A DNA stretch of 64,000 nucleotides from positions 62,001-126,000 of the forward strand of contig CAWGTW010000008.1 in the NCBI GenBank assembly GCA_963825565.1, written 5' to 3'. The first letter of the stretch is position 1, and the number at the start of each line of letters is the position of its first letter. Position numbers and translations under genes: made by a program. Below are positions 16,563 to 27,084 of this stretch, in pieces. The DNA comes from JBFGCT01 sp963825565 (lineage in GTDB: Bacteria; Actinomycetota; Acidimicrobiia; Acidimicrobiales; Ilumatobacteraceae). A model generated the notes under the pieces. The model was not told the origin of the DNA. It saw nothing but the letters and a program-made list of their open reading frames with translations, and ran no database searches.

Positions 16563-17597
16563 ATGCCCAGACCGGTGATCATGTTGCAGGACGGTGCCGT
16601 CGACGAACTCATGTCGGTTGCGCTGCTCGCCACGATGCCGCGCCGCAGTATCGACTACCTCGGTTGTCTCGTGGTCAACGGCGACTGCCTGACGCCGCCG
16701 ACCATCGCAGTCACCAACAAGCTGCTCGCCCTCCTGGCCCGCCTGGACCGATCGCTCCCGACCGATTCGTTCGTCGAAGCGGTCGCGTCGCGGGCGGTCA
16801 ATGCGTTCCCGTGGACCTACCGCCAGTACTCGTTGATGGCGAACCTGCTGCCGATCCTCAACGAGGCGGACTCCTCGGTGCGGCCACCACGGGCGCCGGC
16901 CGCGATGTCGCCCGACGAGGTGGCGGCCATGGTCGTTCTCGCCGCCGAGCAGCGCGGCGAGCGGGTCACGATCCTGTCGCTCGGTCCGCTGACGCCGCTT
17001 GCCCAGGCCCTCGAGGCCGGTGGTGATGTGTTGCTCGAAGCGATCGACGAACTCGTGTGGATGGGCGGATCGCTCGCACCGGAGGGCTGGAAGCCGGGCG
17101 ACGCACCGTTCGGGAACGTGGATCCCGGCATCGCCGTCGGCGCCAACCCGAACGCCGAATGGAACGCGTACTGGGATCCGTACGCGGTCGACACCGTGTT
17201 CCGCTCCGGCATGACGGTCAAGCTGTTCCCCCTCAACGTCACCAACCTCTACCCGCTCGACACGACCTTCTTCCGCGAGCACATCTACCCGAACAAGCAG
17301 TTCCCGCTCGTCGACCTGGCGGGCCAGATGTACGCGACCGTCGCCTTCGAGGCCGGATATTGCTTCTGGGACACCGTGACGACCGCATCGCTGGGGGACG
17401 GCTCACTCTTCGAATACGAGGACAAACTGCTCACGATCGACACTGACTACCGCAGCGGCGACTTCGGCACGATCTCCGCGGTGGCCGGTGGCTCGATGGT
17501 CCAGGTCGCCCGCCAGGCGCCGGACGCGGCTGGCCCCCACGCCTTCTACGAGTACTACGTCGGTCGGCTGACGTCGGTCCCGCCGCCGTCGGCCTGA
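16563..17597 (+). CDS. Inosine-uridine nucleoside hydrolase-like protein
   Basis: This is a 344-residue protein of the IUNH fold. Family features are LGCLVVNGDCLTPPTIAVTN after the first strand, VTILSLGPLTPLAQAL (the conserved leucine/proline turn), DELVWMGGSLAPEGW, and a WNAYWDPYAVDTVFRSG segment. The calcium/ribose-binding N-terminal motif is normally DxDxGxDD; here it reads LQDGAVDELMS, so the first aspartates are partly replaced. Substrate and even hydrolase activity are therefore uncertain. The enzyme family cleaves the N-glycosidic bond of nucleosides in salvage. The ATG at 16563 has GAAGGGGG upstream. The gene stands alone next to tRNA-Pro. Confidence 0.82.
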   Translation: MPRPVIMLQDGAVDELMSVALLATMPRRSIDYLGCLVVNGDCLTPPTIAVTNKLLALLARLDRSLPTDSFVEAVASRAVNAFPWTYRQYSLMANLLPILNEADSSVRPPRAPAAMSPDEVAAMVVLAAEQRGERVTILSLGPLTPLAQALEAGGDVLLEAIDELVWMGGSLAPEGWKPGDAPFGNVDPGIAVGANPNAEWNAYWDPYAVDTVFRSGMTVKLFPLNVTNLYPLDTTFFREHIYPNKQFPLVDLAGQMYATVAFEAGYCFWDTVTTASLGDGSLFEYEDKLLTIDTDYRSGDFGTISAVAGGSMVQVARQAPDAAGPHAFYEYYVGRLTSVPPPSA

Positions 17598-17615
17598 GTC
17601 CTGACCGGTACGGCG

Positions 17616-17766
17616 CCACGTTCTGACCGCGGATGATGGCGCTGGGCGCAAGGTCCGGCGGACAGAACGGGTGGGGACGGAGGCCGGCGCCCGGCAACCA
17701 CGTTCTGACCGCGGATGATGGCGCTGGGCGCAAGGTCCGGCGGACAGAAGGGGTGGGGACGGAGGC
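17616..17766. repeat. 69-nt tandem direct repeat, two copies
   Basis: Copies at 17616-17684 and 17698-17766 (period 82) differ at one base. Each starts ccacgttctgaccgcggatg and ends gtggggacggaggc. They fill the gap between the nucleoside hydrolase and the convergent gene at 17787. No protein frame is conserved between the copies in a convincing way. Confidence 0.9.
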
Positions 17767-17786
17767 GGTTCGGACGGAGGGGCGGG

Positions 17787-18059
17787 TCAGCGGTTGGCTT
17801 TGGCGGCGGCCTTGGCGAGACGTTTGGCCGCGCGGCCGATCGGTTCGATCTGGCGGCTGTCGAGATCGCCGACCTCGGCGCCATTGGCGAACAGCACCCG
17901 GTACCGCAACCAGTTGAAGCCGTTGGCGAGGATCACCTTGCCCTCGGTGCCGACCGGGACGCCGTGGATCTCGGCGATGCTGCGCACCTTGTCACCGATG
18001 CTGAGGTCGAGTTGGTCGGCGTGCGGCGTGGCGAGCTTGTGCGGCTTCCAGTACTCCAT
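17787..18059 (-). CDS. Small basic protein with an SH3/KOW-like segment, unknown function
   Basis: This is a 90-residue protein. The middle (GDKVRSIAEIHGVPVGTEGK, then ANGFNWLRYRVLFANGAEVG) reads like an SH3-type beta barrel of the kind seen in KOW domains, where a Gly-x-x-Gly turn precedes a strand. The C-terminus is Ala/Lys rich and basic (AAKRLAKAAAKANR), which could bind nucleic acid. The ATG at 18059 gives a sensible N-terminus MEYWKPHKLATPHADQ. It is divergent from the trigger factor gene. The family is not recognised; coding is supported by GC3 bias. Confidence 0.7.
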   Translation of the reverse strand: MEYWKPHKLATPHADQLDLSIGDKVRSIAEIHGVPVGTEGKVILANGFNWLRYRVLFANGAEVGDLDSRQIEPIGRAAKRLAKAAAKANR

Positions 18060-18108
18060 CGCCCCCAGTCTGCCCGACCGCCGGTCCGATCGGCGATTCC
18101 CGGCGACT

Positions 18109-18149
18109 GCGTGATCTTCCTGCGCAGCAGGTGCGCAACATGATCACGC
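18109..18149. promoter_or_regulatory. Inverted repeat in the divergent promoter region upstream of tig
   Basis: Perfect 8-nt arms gcgtgatc (18109-18116) and gatcacgc (18142-18149) are separated by 25 nt, between the divergent 90-aa gene and tig. Such a dyad could bind a dimeric regulator of the tig-clpP operon. No matching known operator was recognised. Confidence 0.35.
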
Positions 18150-18186
18150 GGTCGGGTTCGGGGGACGCCGGTAGGCTTGGCACTCT

Positions 18187-19653
18187 GTGAAGAGTTCCGT
18201 GGAGGCCCTCGAGGGCAACAAGGTCAAGCTGTACGTCGAGGTCGAAGAGGACGAGTTCGAGCACGACATCGACCGCGCCTTCAAGGCGATCGCCAAGGAG
18301 ATCAAGCTCCCCGGGTTCCGCAACGGCAAGGTGCCGCGCCGGGTCCTCGAGGCGCGTATCGGGATCGGCCCGGCCCGCGAGCAGGCGATCCGCGATGCGG
18401 TGCCCGAGTATCTCGCCAAGGCCGTTCGCGAGCACGAGGTCGACCTGATCGCCCGACCCGAGGTCGAGGTCACCGACGGGCACGAGGAAGGCCCGGTCGA
18501 GTTCGACGCGACGTGCGAGGTGCGCCCGGTGATCACGGTCCCCGGCTACGGCGGGCTGCGCGTCGAGCTGCCGTCGATCGAGGTGGGCGAGGACGACCTC
18601 GTCGCCGCCCGCCAGGCCGAGCTGAAGCGGGGCGGCGTCCTCGAAGACGTCGATCGTCCCATCGAGACCGGCGACTTCCTGACCCTCGACATGGTCGCGA
18701 TGCGCGGCGAGGAGGAGGTCCCCGGGCTGAACATCGAGGACTGGTCCTACGAGGTCGGCCAGGGCTGGGTCACCGACGACTTCGACGAGCGGGTGATCGG
18801 CGCGTCGGCGGGTGACACGCTGACGTTCTCGTCCCCGCCCCGGGGGACGGACGAGCCGGCCGACTTCACGGTTGTTATCACCGCCGTCCAGGCGATGTCG
18901 ACGCCCGAGCTGACCGACGAGTGGGTGAGCGAGCACCTGGGCGAGTTCGACACCGTCGAGGAATGGAACGCGTCGCTGACCGAGTCGCTCGCCGAGGCGA
19001 AGCTGGGGCAGGCCCGCCAGCAGGTCGTCGGCAAGGTCAGCGAAGCACTGATCGGCCTGACCGAGATCGAGTTGCCCGAGGCGATGGTCAACTCCGAGCT
19101 CAACCAGCGGGTGCAGAACACCGTTCAGCAGTTCCAAGCCCAGGGGATCGACCTCGAGCAGTGGCTCGAGGCGACCGGGCAGGAGCCCGAGCAGTTCATC
19201 GAGTCGATGCGCGGGCAGGCCGAGTTCAGCGTCAAGGTCGATCTCGCGCTCCGCGCCGTCGCCGAGGCGGAGGCACTGCAGGTCGAACCGCACGACCTCG
19301 AGTCCGAGTACGCGCGCTTGGCGATGCGGTACGGCCAGAAGGCCAAGGACATCCGCAAGGCCTACGAGCGCAACGACCTCGTGCCCGAGTTGCTTGCGCA
19401 GATTCGCAAGTCGAAAGCGATGGACTGGCTGGTGCACCATGTCGAGTTCGTCGACGAGCGCGGGAACGCGATCGATCGCGACACCCTGCTCGGCCACGCT
19501 CACGACGACCAGGGCGGCCACCCCGACGGGGCAGCCGCCCCCGACATCAACGCCATCGTCGATGCGACGATGGCCCGCGAGATCGCTCCCGAGTCCACCA
19601 CCGACCCCAGCGACGACAGCACCACGGAATCCGAGGAGGATGCAGAGTCATGA
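18187..19653 (+). CDS. tig: Trigger factor, ribosome-associated chaperone/PPIase
   Basis: This is a 488-residue trigger factor, the length usual in actinobacteria. The N-terminal ribosome-binding domain has the signature GFRNGKVPRRVLEARIG (residues about 44-60). The FKBP-type PPIase domain (VDRPIETGDFLTLDMVAMRG, about 155-240) and the long helical C-terminal cradle follow, ending in an acidic tail (DDSTTESEEDAES). It binds nascent chains at the ribosome exit site near L23. The start is a GTG at 18187. Its stop overlaps the clpP start (ATGA), so tig and clpP form one operon, the common bacterial order tig-clpP-clpX. Confidence 0.96.
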   Translation: MKSSVEALEGNKVKLYVEVEEDEFEHDIDRAFKAIAKEIKLPGFRNGKVPRRVLEARIGIGPAREQAIRDAVPEYLAKAVREHEVDLIARPEVEVTDGHEEGPVEFDATCEVRPVITVPGYGGLRVELPSIEVGEDDLVAARQAELKRGGVLEDVDRPIETGDFLTLDMVAMRGEEEVPGLNIEDWSYEVGQGWVTDDFDERVIGASAGDTLTFSSPPRGTDEPADFTVVITAVQAMSTPELTDEWVSEHLGEFDTVEEWNASLTESLAEAKLGQARQQVVGKVSEALIGLTEIELPEAMVNSELNQRVQNTVQQFQAQGIDLEQWLEATGQEPEQFIESMRGQAEFSVKVDLALRAVAEAEALQVEPHDLESEYARLAMRYGQKAKDIRKAYERNDLVPELLAQIRKSKAMDWLVHHVEFVDERGNAIDRDTLLGHAHDDQGGHPDGAAAPDINAIVDATMAREIAPESTTDPSDDSTTESEEDAES

Positions 19654-20282
19654 ATCTCGATGCAGTGAACTACCTGGTTCCCAACGTCGTCGAACAGACG
19701 AGTCGGGGTGAACGCGCCTACGACCTCTACAGCCGGCTGCTCAAGGAGAACATCATCTTCTTGCAGACGCCGATCGACGACCAGATCGCCAGCCTGCTCA
19801 GCGCTCAGCTGATCTTCCTCGAGTCGGAGAACCCCGACAAGGACATCAACATCTACATCAACAGCCCCGGCGGCGACATCACCGCGCTGTTCGCCATCTA
19901 CGACACGATGCAGTTCATCAAGAACGACATCGCCACGATCTGCCTCGGCCAGGCCGCGTCGGCCGCCGCGGTGCTGCTCGCCGCAGGCACCAAGGGCAAG
20001 CGCCTCGCCCTGCCGCACAGCCGGATCCTCCTCCACCAGCCGTACGGCTCGACCGGCTACGGGCAGGTGACCGACCTCGAGCTCGCTGCCCAGGAGATCC
20101 TCCGGATGCGCGAGCTGCTCGAGCAGGTGATGTCCGAGCACACGGGCCAGCCGATCGAGCGCATCCACACCGACACCGACCGCGACTTCATCATGGAAGC
20201 CGACGAGGCGCTGGAATATGGCATCATCGACCGTGTGATCACGTCCCGGGAGACGGTCGACCGAGCTGGTCCGATTCGCTGA
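19650..20282 (+). CDS. clpP: ATP-dependent Clp protease proteolytic subunit
   Basis: This is a 210-residue serine peptidase that forms the tetradecameric ClpP chamber. Family motifs are IFLQTPIDDQIASLLSAQL, DINIYINSPGGDITA, the nucleophile in GQAASAAAVLLAAG (S104) and the histidine in PHSRILLHQPYG (H129), with the aspartate further on. The ATG at 19650 overlaps the tig stop by 4 nt. ClpX is encoded 150 nt downstream with its own ribosome-binding site. Only one clpP is visible in this window, whereas many actinobacteria have two; a paralogue may lie elsewhere. Confidence 0.96.
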   Translation: MNLDAVNYLVPNVVEQTSRGERAYDLYSRLLKENIIFLQTPIDDQIASLLSAQLIFLESENPDKDINIYINSPGGDITALFAIYDTMQFIKNDIATICLGQAASAAAVLLAAGTKGKRLALPHSRILLHQPYGSTGYGQVTDLELAAQEILRMRELLEQVMSEHTGQPIERIHTDTDRDFIMEADEALEYGIIDRVITSRETVDRAGPIR

Positions 20283-20434
20283 GCGGGCGCTGGATCACGA
20301 CAACGACGACGAACGCGGCAAGAATGGGACGGACGCGTCGTCGACCGAGGTGATGGGTCCACGACGCACCGGGTCGGGTCGGCCACAATGGCAGGCTCGG
20401 TCCGCGACACGAACGAGAACGAGGGGACGTCAAC

Positions 20435-21712
<1,278 letters not shown>

Positions 21713-21799
21713 GCCCGCCCCGCCAGCATCGCTCGACGCTCGCTGCGGTCGCTCCGCTCGCACCGGGAGCGTCGGGTCTCCGATGAGGTTCGACCGTCG

Positions 21800-23101
21800 A
21801 TGACCGCGTCCATGGACCTCCCGGCCGCGCTCGCCTACCTCGACGATCACGCCTCGTACGAGAAGACGGGGCGGATCGAGTCACCGTCGCTCGACGTGAT
21901 CGCCGCGTTCTGCTCGGTGCTCGGCGACCCGCAGCATGCCGCCCCGGTCATCCACGTCACCGGCACGAACGGCAAGGGTTCGACCGTGCAGATGATCTCG
22001 CGCTTGCTCGCCGCGCAGGGCCTGAGCGTCGGCACGTACACCAGCCCGCACCTCCAGCTGGTCAACGAGCGGATCAAGCGCAACGGCGAACCGATCTCCG
22101 ACGATGACCTCGCCGAGCAGGTTGCGGCGATCGCCGACATCGAACCCTTGGTCGGGCTCCGCCCGAGCTACTTCGAGGCGATGACCGCGGCGGCGTTCCG
22201 CTGGTTCGCCGACATCGCCGTCGACGTGATGGTGATCGAGGTCGGGATCCTCGGCCGGTGGGACGCGACCAACGTCGTCGACGCGCAGGTCGCGGTCGTC
22301 ACCAATATCGGCATGGACCACACCGAGTTCGCCGGGCCGTCGCTCGCCGACATCGCCCGCGAGAAGGCGGGGATCATCAAGCCGCGCAGCGCGGCGGTGA
22401 TCGGCGAGGCGCGGCCGGAGCTGGTCAGGATCTTCCAGGCTGCCGGCGGCGCGACGACGCTCGTGCGCGGTGACGACTTCGGCGTTGTGAGCAACTCGCT
22501 GGCGATCGGGGGACGGATGCTCGATCTGCGCACCCCGACCACGATCTACACCGACGTGTTCGTCCCGCTCAACGGTGCTCACCAGGGTGAGAACGCGTCG
22601 GTCGCGCTGGCCGCGGCCGAGACGTTCTTCGCGTCGCCGCTCCCTGCCGACGTCGTCGAGGAGGGGTTCGGCGAGGTGGTGCTTCCCGGCCGTTTCGAGG
22701 TGATCGGCCGGCAACCGCTGGTGATCATCGACGGCGCCCACAACCCGCCCGGCGCGGACGTGTGCGCGGAGGTGTTCTTCGACGACTTCGAACCCGAGGG
22801 GCGCCGGTTCCTCGTCGTCGGCACGCTGCGGGAACCGGCCGAGATGCTCGCCGCCCTGCGCGCCGACGACTTCGACGTCATCCTGGCGTGCACCGCGCCG
22901 TCGCCACGCGGTGTCGACGCCGCCGAGATCGCCGCCGCGGCGAACGCCCTCGGCTGCGACGAGGTGCTGACGTTCGACAGCGTCGAAGCGGCCTGTGCGC
23001 GGGTGACGAAGCTGGCCGGCCCTGACGACGCCGTGCTCGTCGCCGGCAGCCTCTACACGGTCGGCGCCGCTCGCACCGCCCTGCGCCCCGGCGCATCGTA
23101 A
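21800..23101 (+). CDS. folC: Folylpolyglutamate synthase / dihydrofolate synthase
   Basis: This is a 433-residue Mur-ligase-family enzyme that adds glutamate to dihydropteroate or folates. The ATP-binding loop is VTGTNGKGSTVQMISRLL, preceded by the family GRIESPSLDVI segment. Other conserved parts are YTSPHLQLVNERIKRNGEPI, VIEVGILGRWDATNVV, NIGMDHTEFAG with the carbamylated-lysine region IAREKAGIIKP, and DGAHNPPGA in the C-terminal domain. ATG 21800 is used; ATG 21812 is also possible. It follows clpX by 87 nt, as in many actinobacteria. Confidence 0.94.
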   Translation: MTASMDLPAALAYLDDHASYEKTGRIESPSLDVIAAFCSVLGDPQHAAPVIHVTGTNGKGSTVQMISRLLAAQGLSVGTYTSPHLQLVNERIKRNGEPISDDDLAEQVAAIADIEPLVGLRPSYFEAMTAAAFRWFADIAVDVMVIEVGILGRWDATNVVDAQVAVVTNIGMDHTEFAGPSLADIAREKAGIIKPRSAAVIGEARPELVRIFQAAGGATTLVRGDDFGVVSNSLAIGGRMLDLRTPTTIYTDVFVPLNGAHQGENASVALAAAETFFASPLPADVVEEGFGEVVLPGRFEVIGRQPLVIIDGAHNPPGADVCAEVFFDDFEPEGRRFLVVGTLREPAEMLAALRADDFDVILACTAPSPRGVDAAEIAAAANALGCDEVLTFDSVEAACARVTKLAGPDDAVLVAGSLYTVGAARTALRPGAS

Positions 23102-23172
23102 GCGGACCGGCCGGCGCGGTCGGTCGCCCGCCCGTCGCAGGCGCTGGCCGGGTGTACGGGTGGCCGGTGCGC

Positions 23173-23598
23173 TCAGTCGAGGTAGGCGGCGAGCACGTCG
23201 CGCATCGAGACGACGCCGACCAGGCCGGTCTCGTCGCCGACGAGCACGTGCCGGATGTAGCCCTCCATCATCTCCTCGACCACCTCGCCGACGGTCGAGT
23301 CCGGCGTCGCCCATTTGAGGTGCGTGCTCTCGATATCGGCAACGGTCGACCGGTCGAGATCGATGCCGAGGGCGACCGCCCGCAGGACGTCGCGTTCGGA
23401 GACGACCCCCTCGACGTTGTCGATGTCTCCCACGACCATGATGCCGTGGCCCTCGGTGTCGAGCACGATCGCGGCATCCCTCAGGGTCGTCGTCGGATCG
23501 ACGAGCGCCACCTCTTCGGACATGAACGCAGTGATCGGGGCGTCGGCGCCGCTGAAGTTGACGACCTCGTCGTCCAGGGAATCGGTCAAGTCCGTCAT
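23173..23598 (-). CDS. Tandem CBS-domain protein
   Basis: This is a 141-residue protein made of two CBS motifs: ITAFMSEEVALVDPTTTLRD to VSERDVLRAVALG, and HLKWATPDSTVGEVVEEMME to GVVSMRDVLAAYLD. CBS pairs bind adenine nucleotides and regulate partners, but no partner domain is present, so its target is unknown. The ATG at 23598 was chosen because AAAGGA lies about 8 nt upstream. It is on the opposite strand to folC and divergent from ndk. Confidence 0.88.
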   Translation of the reverse strand: MTDLTDSLDDEVVNFSGADAPITAFMSEEVALVDPTTTLRDAAIVLDTEGHGIMVVGDIDNVEGVVSERDVLRAVALGIDLDRSTVADIESTHLKWATPDSTVGEVVEEMMEGYIRHVLVGDETGLVGVVSMRDVLAAYLD

Positions 23599-23718
23599 GT
23601 CCCATCCTTTCGACGGTCTTCCTAACACAGCGTGCCGCAGCGGGCGCGCATCGACCAGGGCCGATCGCCCCTCCCGGCGGGCGGCCTTCGGCCGTCGACG
23701 ACGATAGGTTGCCCGGTC

Positions 23719-24129
23719 ATGTCAGACCGCACACTGGTTCTCCTCAAGCCCGACGCCGTCGAGCGCAAGTTGGCCGGCGAGATCATCGCCCGCTTCGAGG
23801 CCAAGCACCTCGACATCGTCGCGATGGACCTGCGCTCGCTCGACACCGACCTGCTCGCCCGCCACTACGAAGAGCACGTCGGTAAGGGGTTCTACGCCGA
23901 TCTGGTCGAGTTCATGAGCCGCGGCCCGGTCGTGGCGATGGTCGTCGAGGGTCCGGAGGACACCTGGGAGGTCGTGCGGACGATGATGGGCGCGACCAAC
24001 CCGCGATCGGCTGCGCCGGGCACCATCCGGGGTGACCTCGGCATCGAGTTCACCGAGAACCTCGTGCATGGGAGCGATTCGGCGGTCTCGGCCGCCCGGG
24101 AGATCGCGATCTTCTTCCCGAATCTGTAA
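23719..24129 (+). CDS. ndk: Nucleoside diphosphate kinase
   Basis: This is a 136-residue NDP kinase, normal length. Features: RTLVLLKPDAVERKLAGEII at the N-terminus, GPVVAMVVEGPEDTWEVVR, the loop TNPRSAAPGTIRGDLG, and the phospho-histidine in ENLVHGSDSAVSAAREI. It transfers the gamma phosphate from ATP to other NDPs through that histidine. The start is ATG 23719. It lies 85 nt upstream of mreB in the same direction. Confidence 0.96.
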   Translation: MSDRTLVLLKPDAVERKLAGEIIARFEAKHLDIVAMDLRSLDTDLLARHYEEHVGKGFYADLVEFMSRGPVVAMVVEGPEDTWEVVRTMMGATNPRSAAPGTIRGDLGIEFTENLVHGSDSAVSAAREIAIFFPNL

Positions 24130-24214
24130 CATTCGGGGTCTGGGGTGAACCGGCAGCGTTGGGACTGCCGTCCGCCCTCGCATCTCTCGACAGCTCGCAA
24201 AGGATGGCCAGACG

Positions 24215-25249
<1,035 letters not shown>

Positions 25250-25274
25250 ACATACGGCCGCTGGAGGCCAACGT

Positions 25275-26414
25275 ATGGCGATCTACACAGTCGGCCGGTG
25301 GCGCGTCATCCTCGCGCTGGGGTTGACGTCGGCACTGCTCCTCACCCTCGATCTGCGCGGCAACCCGTTGATCGACCGCGCCCGCGACGTGTTCGCGCTC
25401 GTGCTCGATCCCGTCGAGTCGGCGACGGGGGTGGTGACGACCCCGATCGAACACACGTGGCACGCGGTCACGAACTACGACGAGCTCGAGCAGGAGAACC
25501 AGGCGTTGCGCGATCAGGTCGATCGGCTGATCGGCACGCAGGCGGCTGCGGAGTCGAGCATCATCGAGTACCAGGAGCTGCAGGCGCTGTTCAACCTGCC
25601 CTCGCTCTCGGGGATCGACACCGAGGTCGCCAAGGTCATCGGTCGGTCGGCGAACAACCTCGATCAGGTGATCGAGATCGACAAGGGCAGCACGAGCGGG
25701 ATCACCGTCGGCATGCCGGTCGTCAACCAGGCGGGGCTGATCGGCAGGGTCACGGTCGTCTACCGCACCACCGCCCTGGTCATGCTGATCACCGACTCGC
25801 GCTACACCGTCGCGGTCAAGCTGCTCGCCGGCTCGGCGCCGGGACCCGAGAGCACCGTGACGACCACACCGTCCGGGCTGAGCGCCGACGAGGTGACCGA
25901 CGCGGCGACGACGACGACCACCACGCAACCGCCGGTCAACCCGGACACGACGTTGCCGGGTGCCGGGCCGGTGGCTCCGGGGGAGACGACGACGTCGACG
26001 ACGGTGGCCGGGGCGGACGCGACGACGACCACGACGGTGCCCCCGGAGGACACGCTCACGGCCGATGCCACGTCGACGACGACGACGTCGACGACGACCA
26101 CGACGCTGCCGGCGGTGCCCGCCGAGAAGGAGTTCGGGGCGCTCGAGGGTCGCGGTCGCGGGTTCCTGCCGCAGGTGCGCTTCCTCCAGGACAACCCGAC
26201 CCTGGCGGTGCTCGAAGTCGGCGACCTGGTCGAGACCGCCGGCGGGTTGGAGAGCCTCGCCCCGCCCGGCATTCCGGTCGGGAGGGTCGCCAACCGGGCC
26301 GACCGTTCGGGCTCGGGTGGGCCGCTGCTCGACGTCGAGCCCAACGCCGATCTGAGCCAGCTCGGGTTCGTCCGCGTCGTGCTCTACAAGCCGCTGTCCG
26401 AAGTCGAGCAGTGA
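25275..26414 (+). CDS. mreC: Rod-shape-determining protein MreC with Thr-rich insert
   Basis: This is a 379-residue protein, about 80-100 longer than usual. One N-terminal membrane helix (WRVILALGLTSALLLTLDL) is followed by a coiled coil (YDELEQENQALRDQVDRLIG), then the first beta-barrel half (VIEIDKGSTSGITVGMPVVN, GLIGRVTVVYRTTALVMLIT). Residues about 193-280 are a low-complexity Thr/Pro/Ala/Asp stretch with runs such as TTTTTTQPP and TSTTTTTLPAVP. The fold resumes at GFLPQVRFLQDNPTLAVLEV and GDLVETAGGLESLAPPGIPV. The insert interrupts the extracytoplasmic barrel domain, which scaffolds PBP2. It follows mreB by 25 nt. Confidence 0.92.
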   Translation: MAIYTVGRWRVILALGLTSALLLTLDLRGNPLIDRARDVFALVLDPVESATGVVTTPIEHTWHAVTNYDELEQENQALRDQVDRLIGTQAAAESSIIEYQELQALFNLPSLSGIDTEVAKVIGRSANNLDQVIEIDKGSTSGITVGMPVVNQAGLIGRVTVVYRTTALVMLITDSRYTVAVKLLAGSAPGPESTVTTTPSGLSADEVTDAATTTTTTQPPVNPDTTLPGAGPVAPGETTTSTTVAGADATTTTTVPPEDTLTADATSTTTTSTTTTTLPAVPAEKEFGALEGRGRGFLPQVRFLQDNPTLAVLEVGDLVETAGGLESLAPPGIPVGRVANRADRSGSGGPLLDVEPNADLSQLGFVRVVLYKPLSEVEQ

Positions 26415-26472
26415 ACCCCCGCCCGAGCCGCCCGCCGTTCGGTCGCGCCCGCCGGCGGGCGTCTGCCGCCTG

Positions 26473-27018
26473 ATGCTCGCCGCGTTCGTCCAGGGTCCGC
26501 TCGTGCGGATCATCCCCGTCGGGTTGGTCCTGCTCGCGCTGCAGCGGACGATCTTCGTCGAGCTGCAGGTCCACGGCGTGATCCTCCAGGTGATGCTGGC
26601 GTTCGCCGCCGCGGCGGGGGTCGCCGGCGGCAGCGAGCGCGGTGCGGTCGCCGGCTTCGTCCTCGGCATCATGTACGACCTCGCGGAGGGGACGCCGCTC
26701 GGTTCGACCGCGGTCGCGTTCACGATCGCCGGTGCGGTCGCCGGCCTCCTCGCGCTGATCACCGCCGATCCGCAATGGTGGCTGGCGATGATCTTCACTG
26801 GGCTGGGCGCGGCGGTGGGCGAAGCGATGGTGCCGCTCGTGCGGGTGTTCATCGGTGAACCGACGCCGTTCGACCCCCGGCTGCGGGAGATCGTGCCGAT
26901 CGTCGCCGCCGGGGCGGCGGTGACGAGCCCGGTGCTCGTCCCGCTCGCCCGGTGGTGCCTCCGGGTGAAGAAAGCGGAGTGGAAGGTCCCGCCCGCCGGC
27001 GACGGGTCGGCGGTGTGA
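26473..27018 (+). CDS. mreD: Rod-shape-determining membrane protein MreD
   Basis: This is a 181-residue integral membrane protein with about five hydrophobic helices, such as IIPVGLVLLALQRTIFVEL and MLAFAAAAGVAGG. GFVLGIMYDLAEGTPLGSTA holds the G-x-x-x-D-L-x-x-x-T-P-L-G signature of MreD. It assembles with MreC and PBP2/RodA. It sits 58 nt after mreC. The ATG at 26473 starts MLAAFVQGPLVRI. Confidence 0.9.
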   Translation: MLAAFVQGPLVRIIPVGLVLLALQRTIFVELQVHGVILQVMLAFAAAAGVAGGSERGAVAGFVLGIMYDLAEGTPLGSTAVAFTIAGAVAGLLALITADPQWWLAMIFTGLGAAVGEAMVPLVRVFIGEPTPFDPRLREIVPIVAAGAAVTSPVLVPLARWCLRVKKAEWKVPPAGDGSAV

Positions 27019-27084
27019 GCGCTGTGTCGATCGACCGAAGCGAGCCGCGTCCCATCGGGCGCCCGAACTGGGCACACTGGTCGG

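Noticed and set aside
17616..17766. CRISPR-like or coding repeat
   Set aside because: Only two copies with a 13-nt gap and no conserved protein frame.
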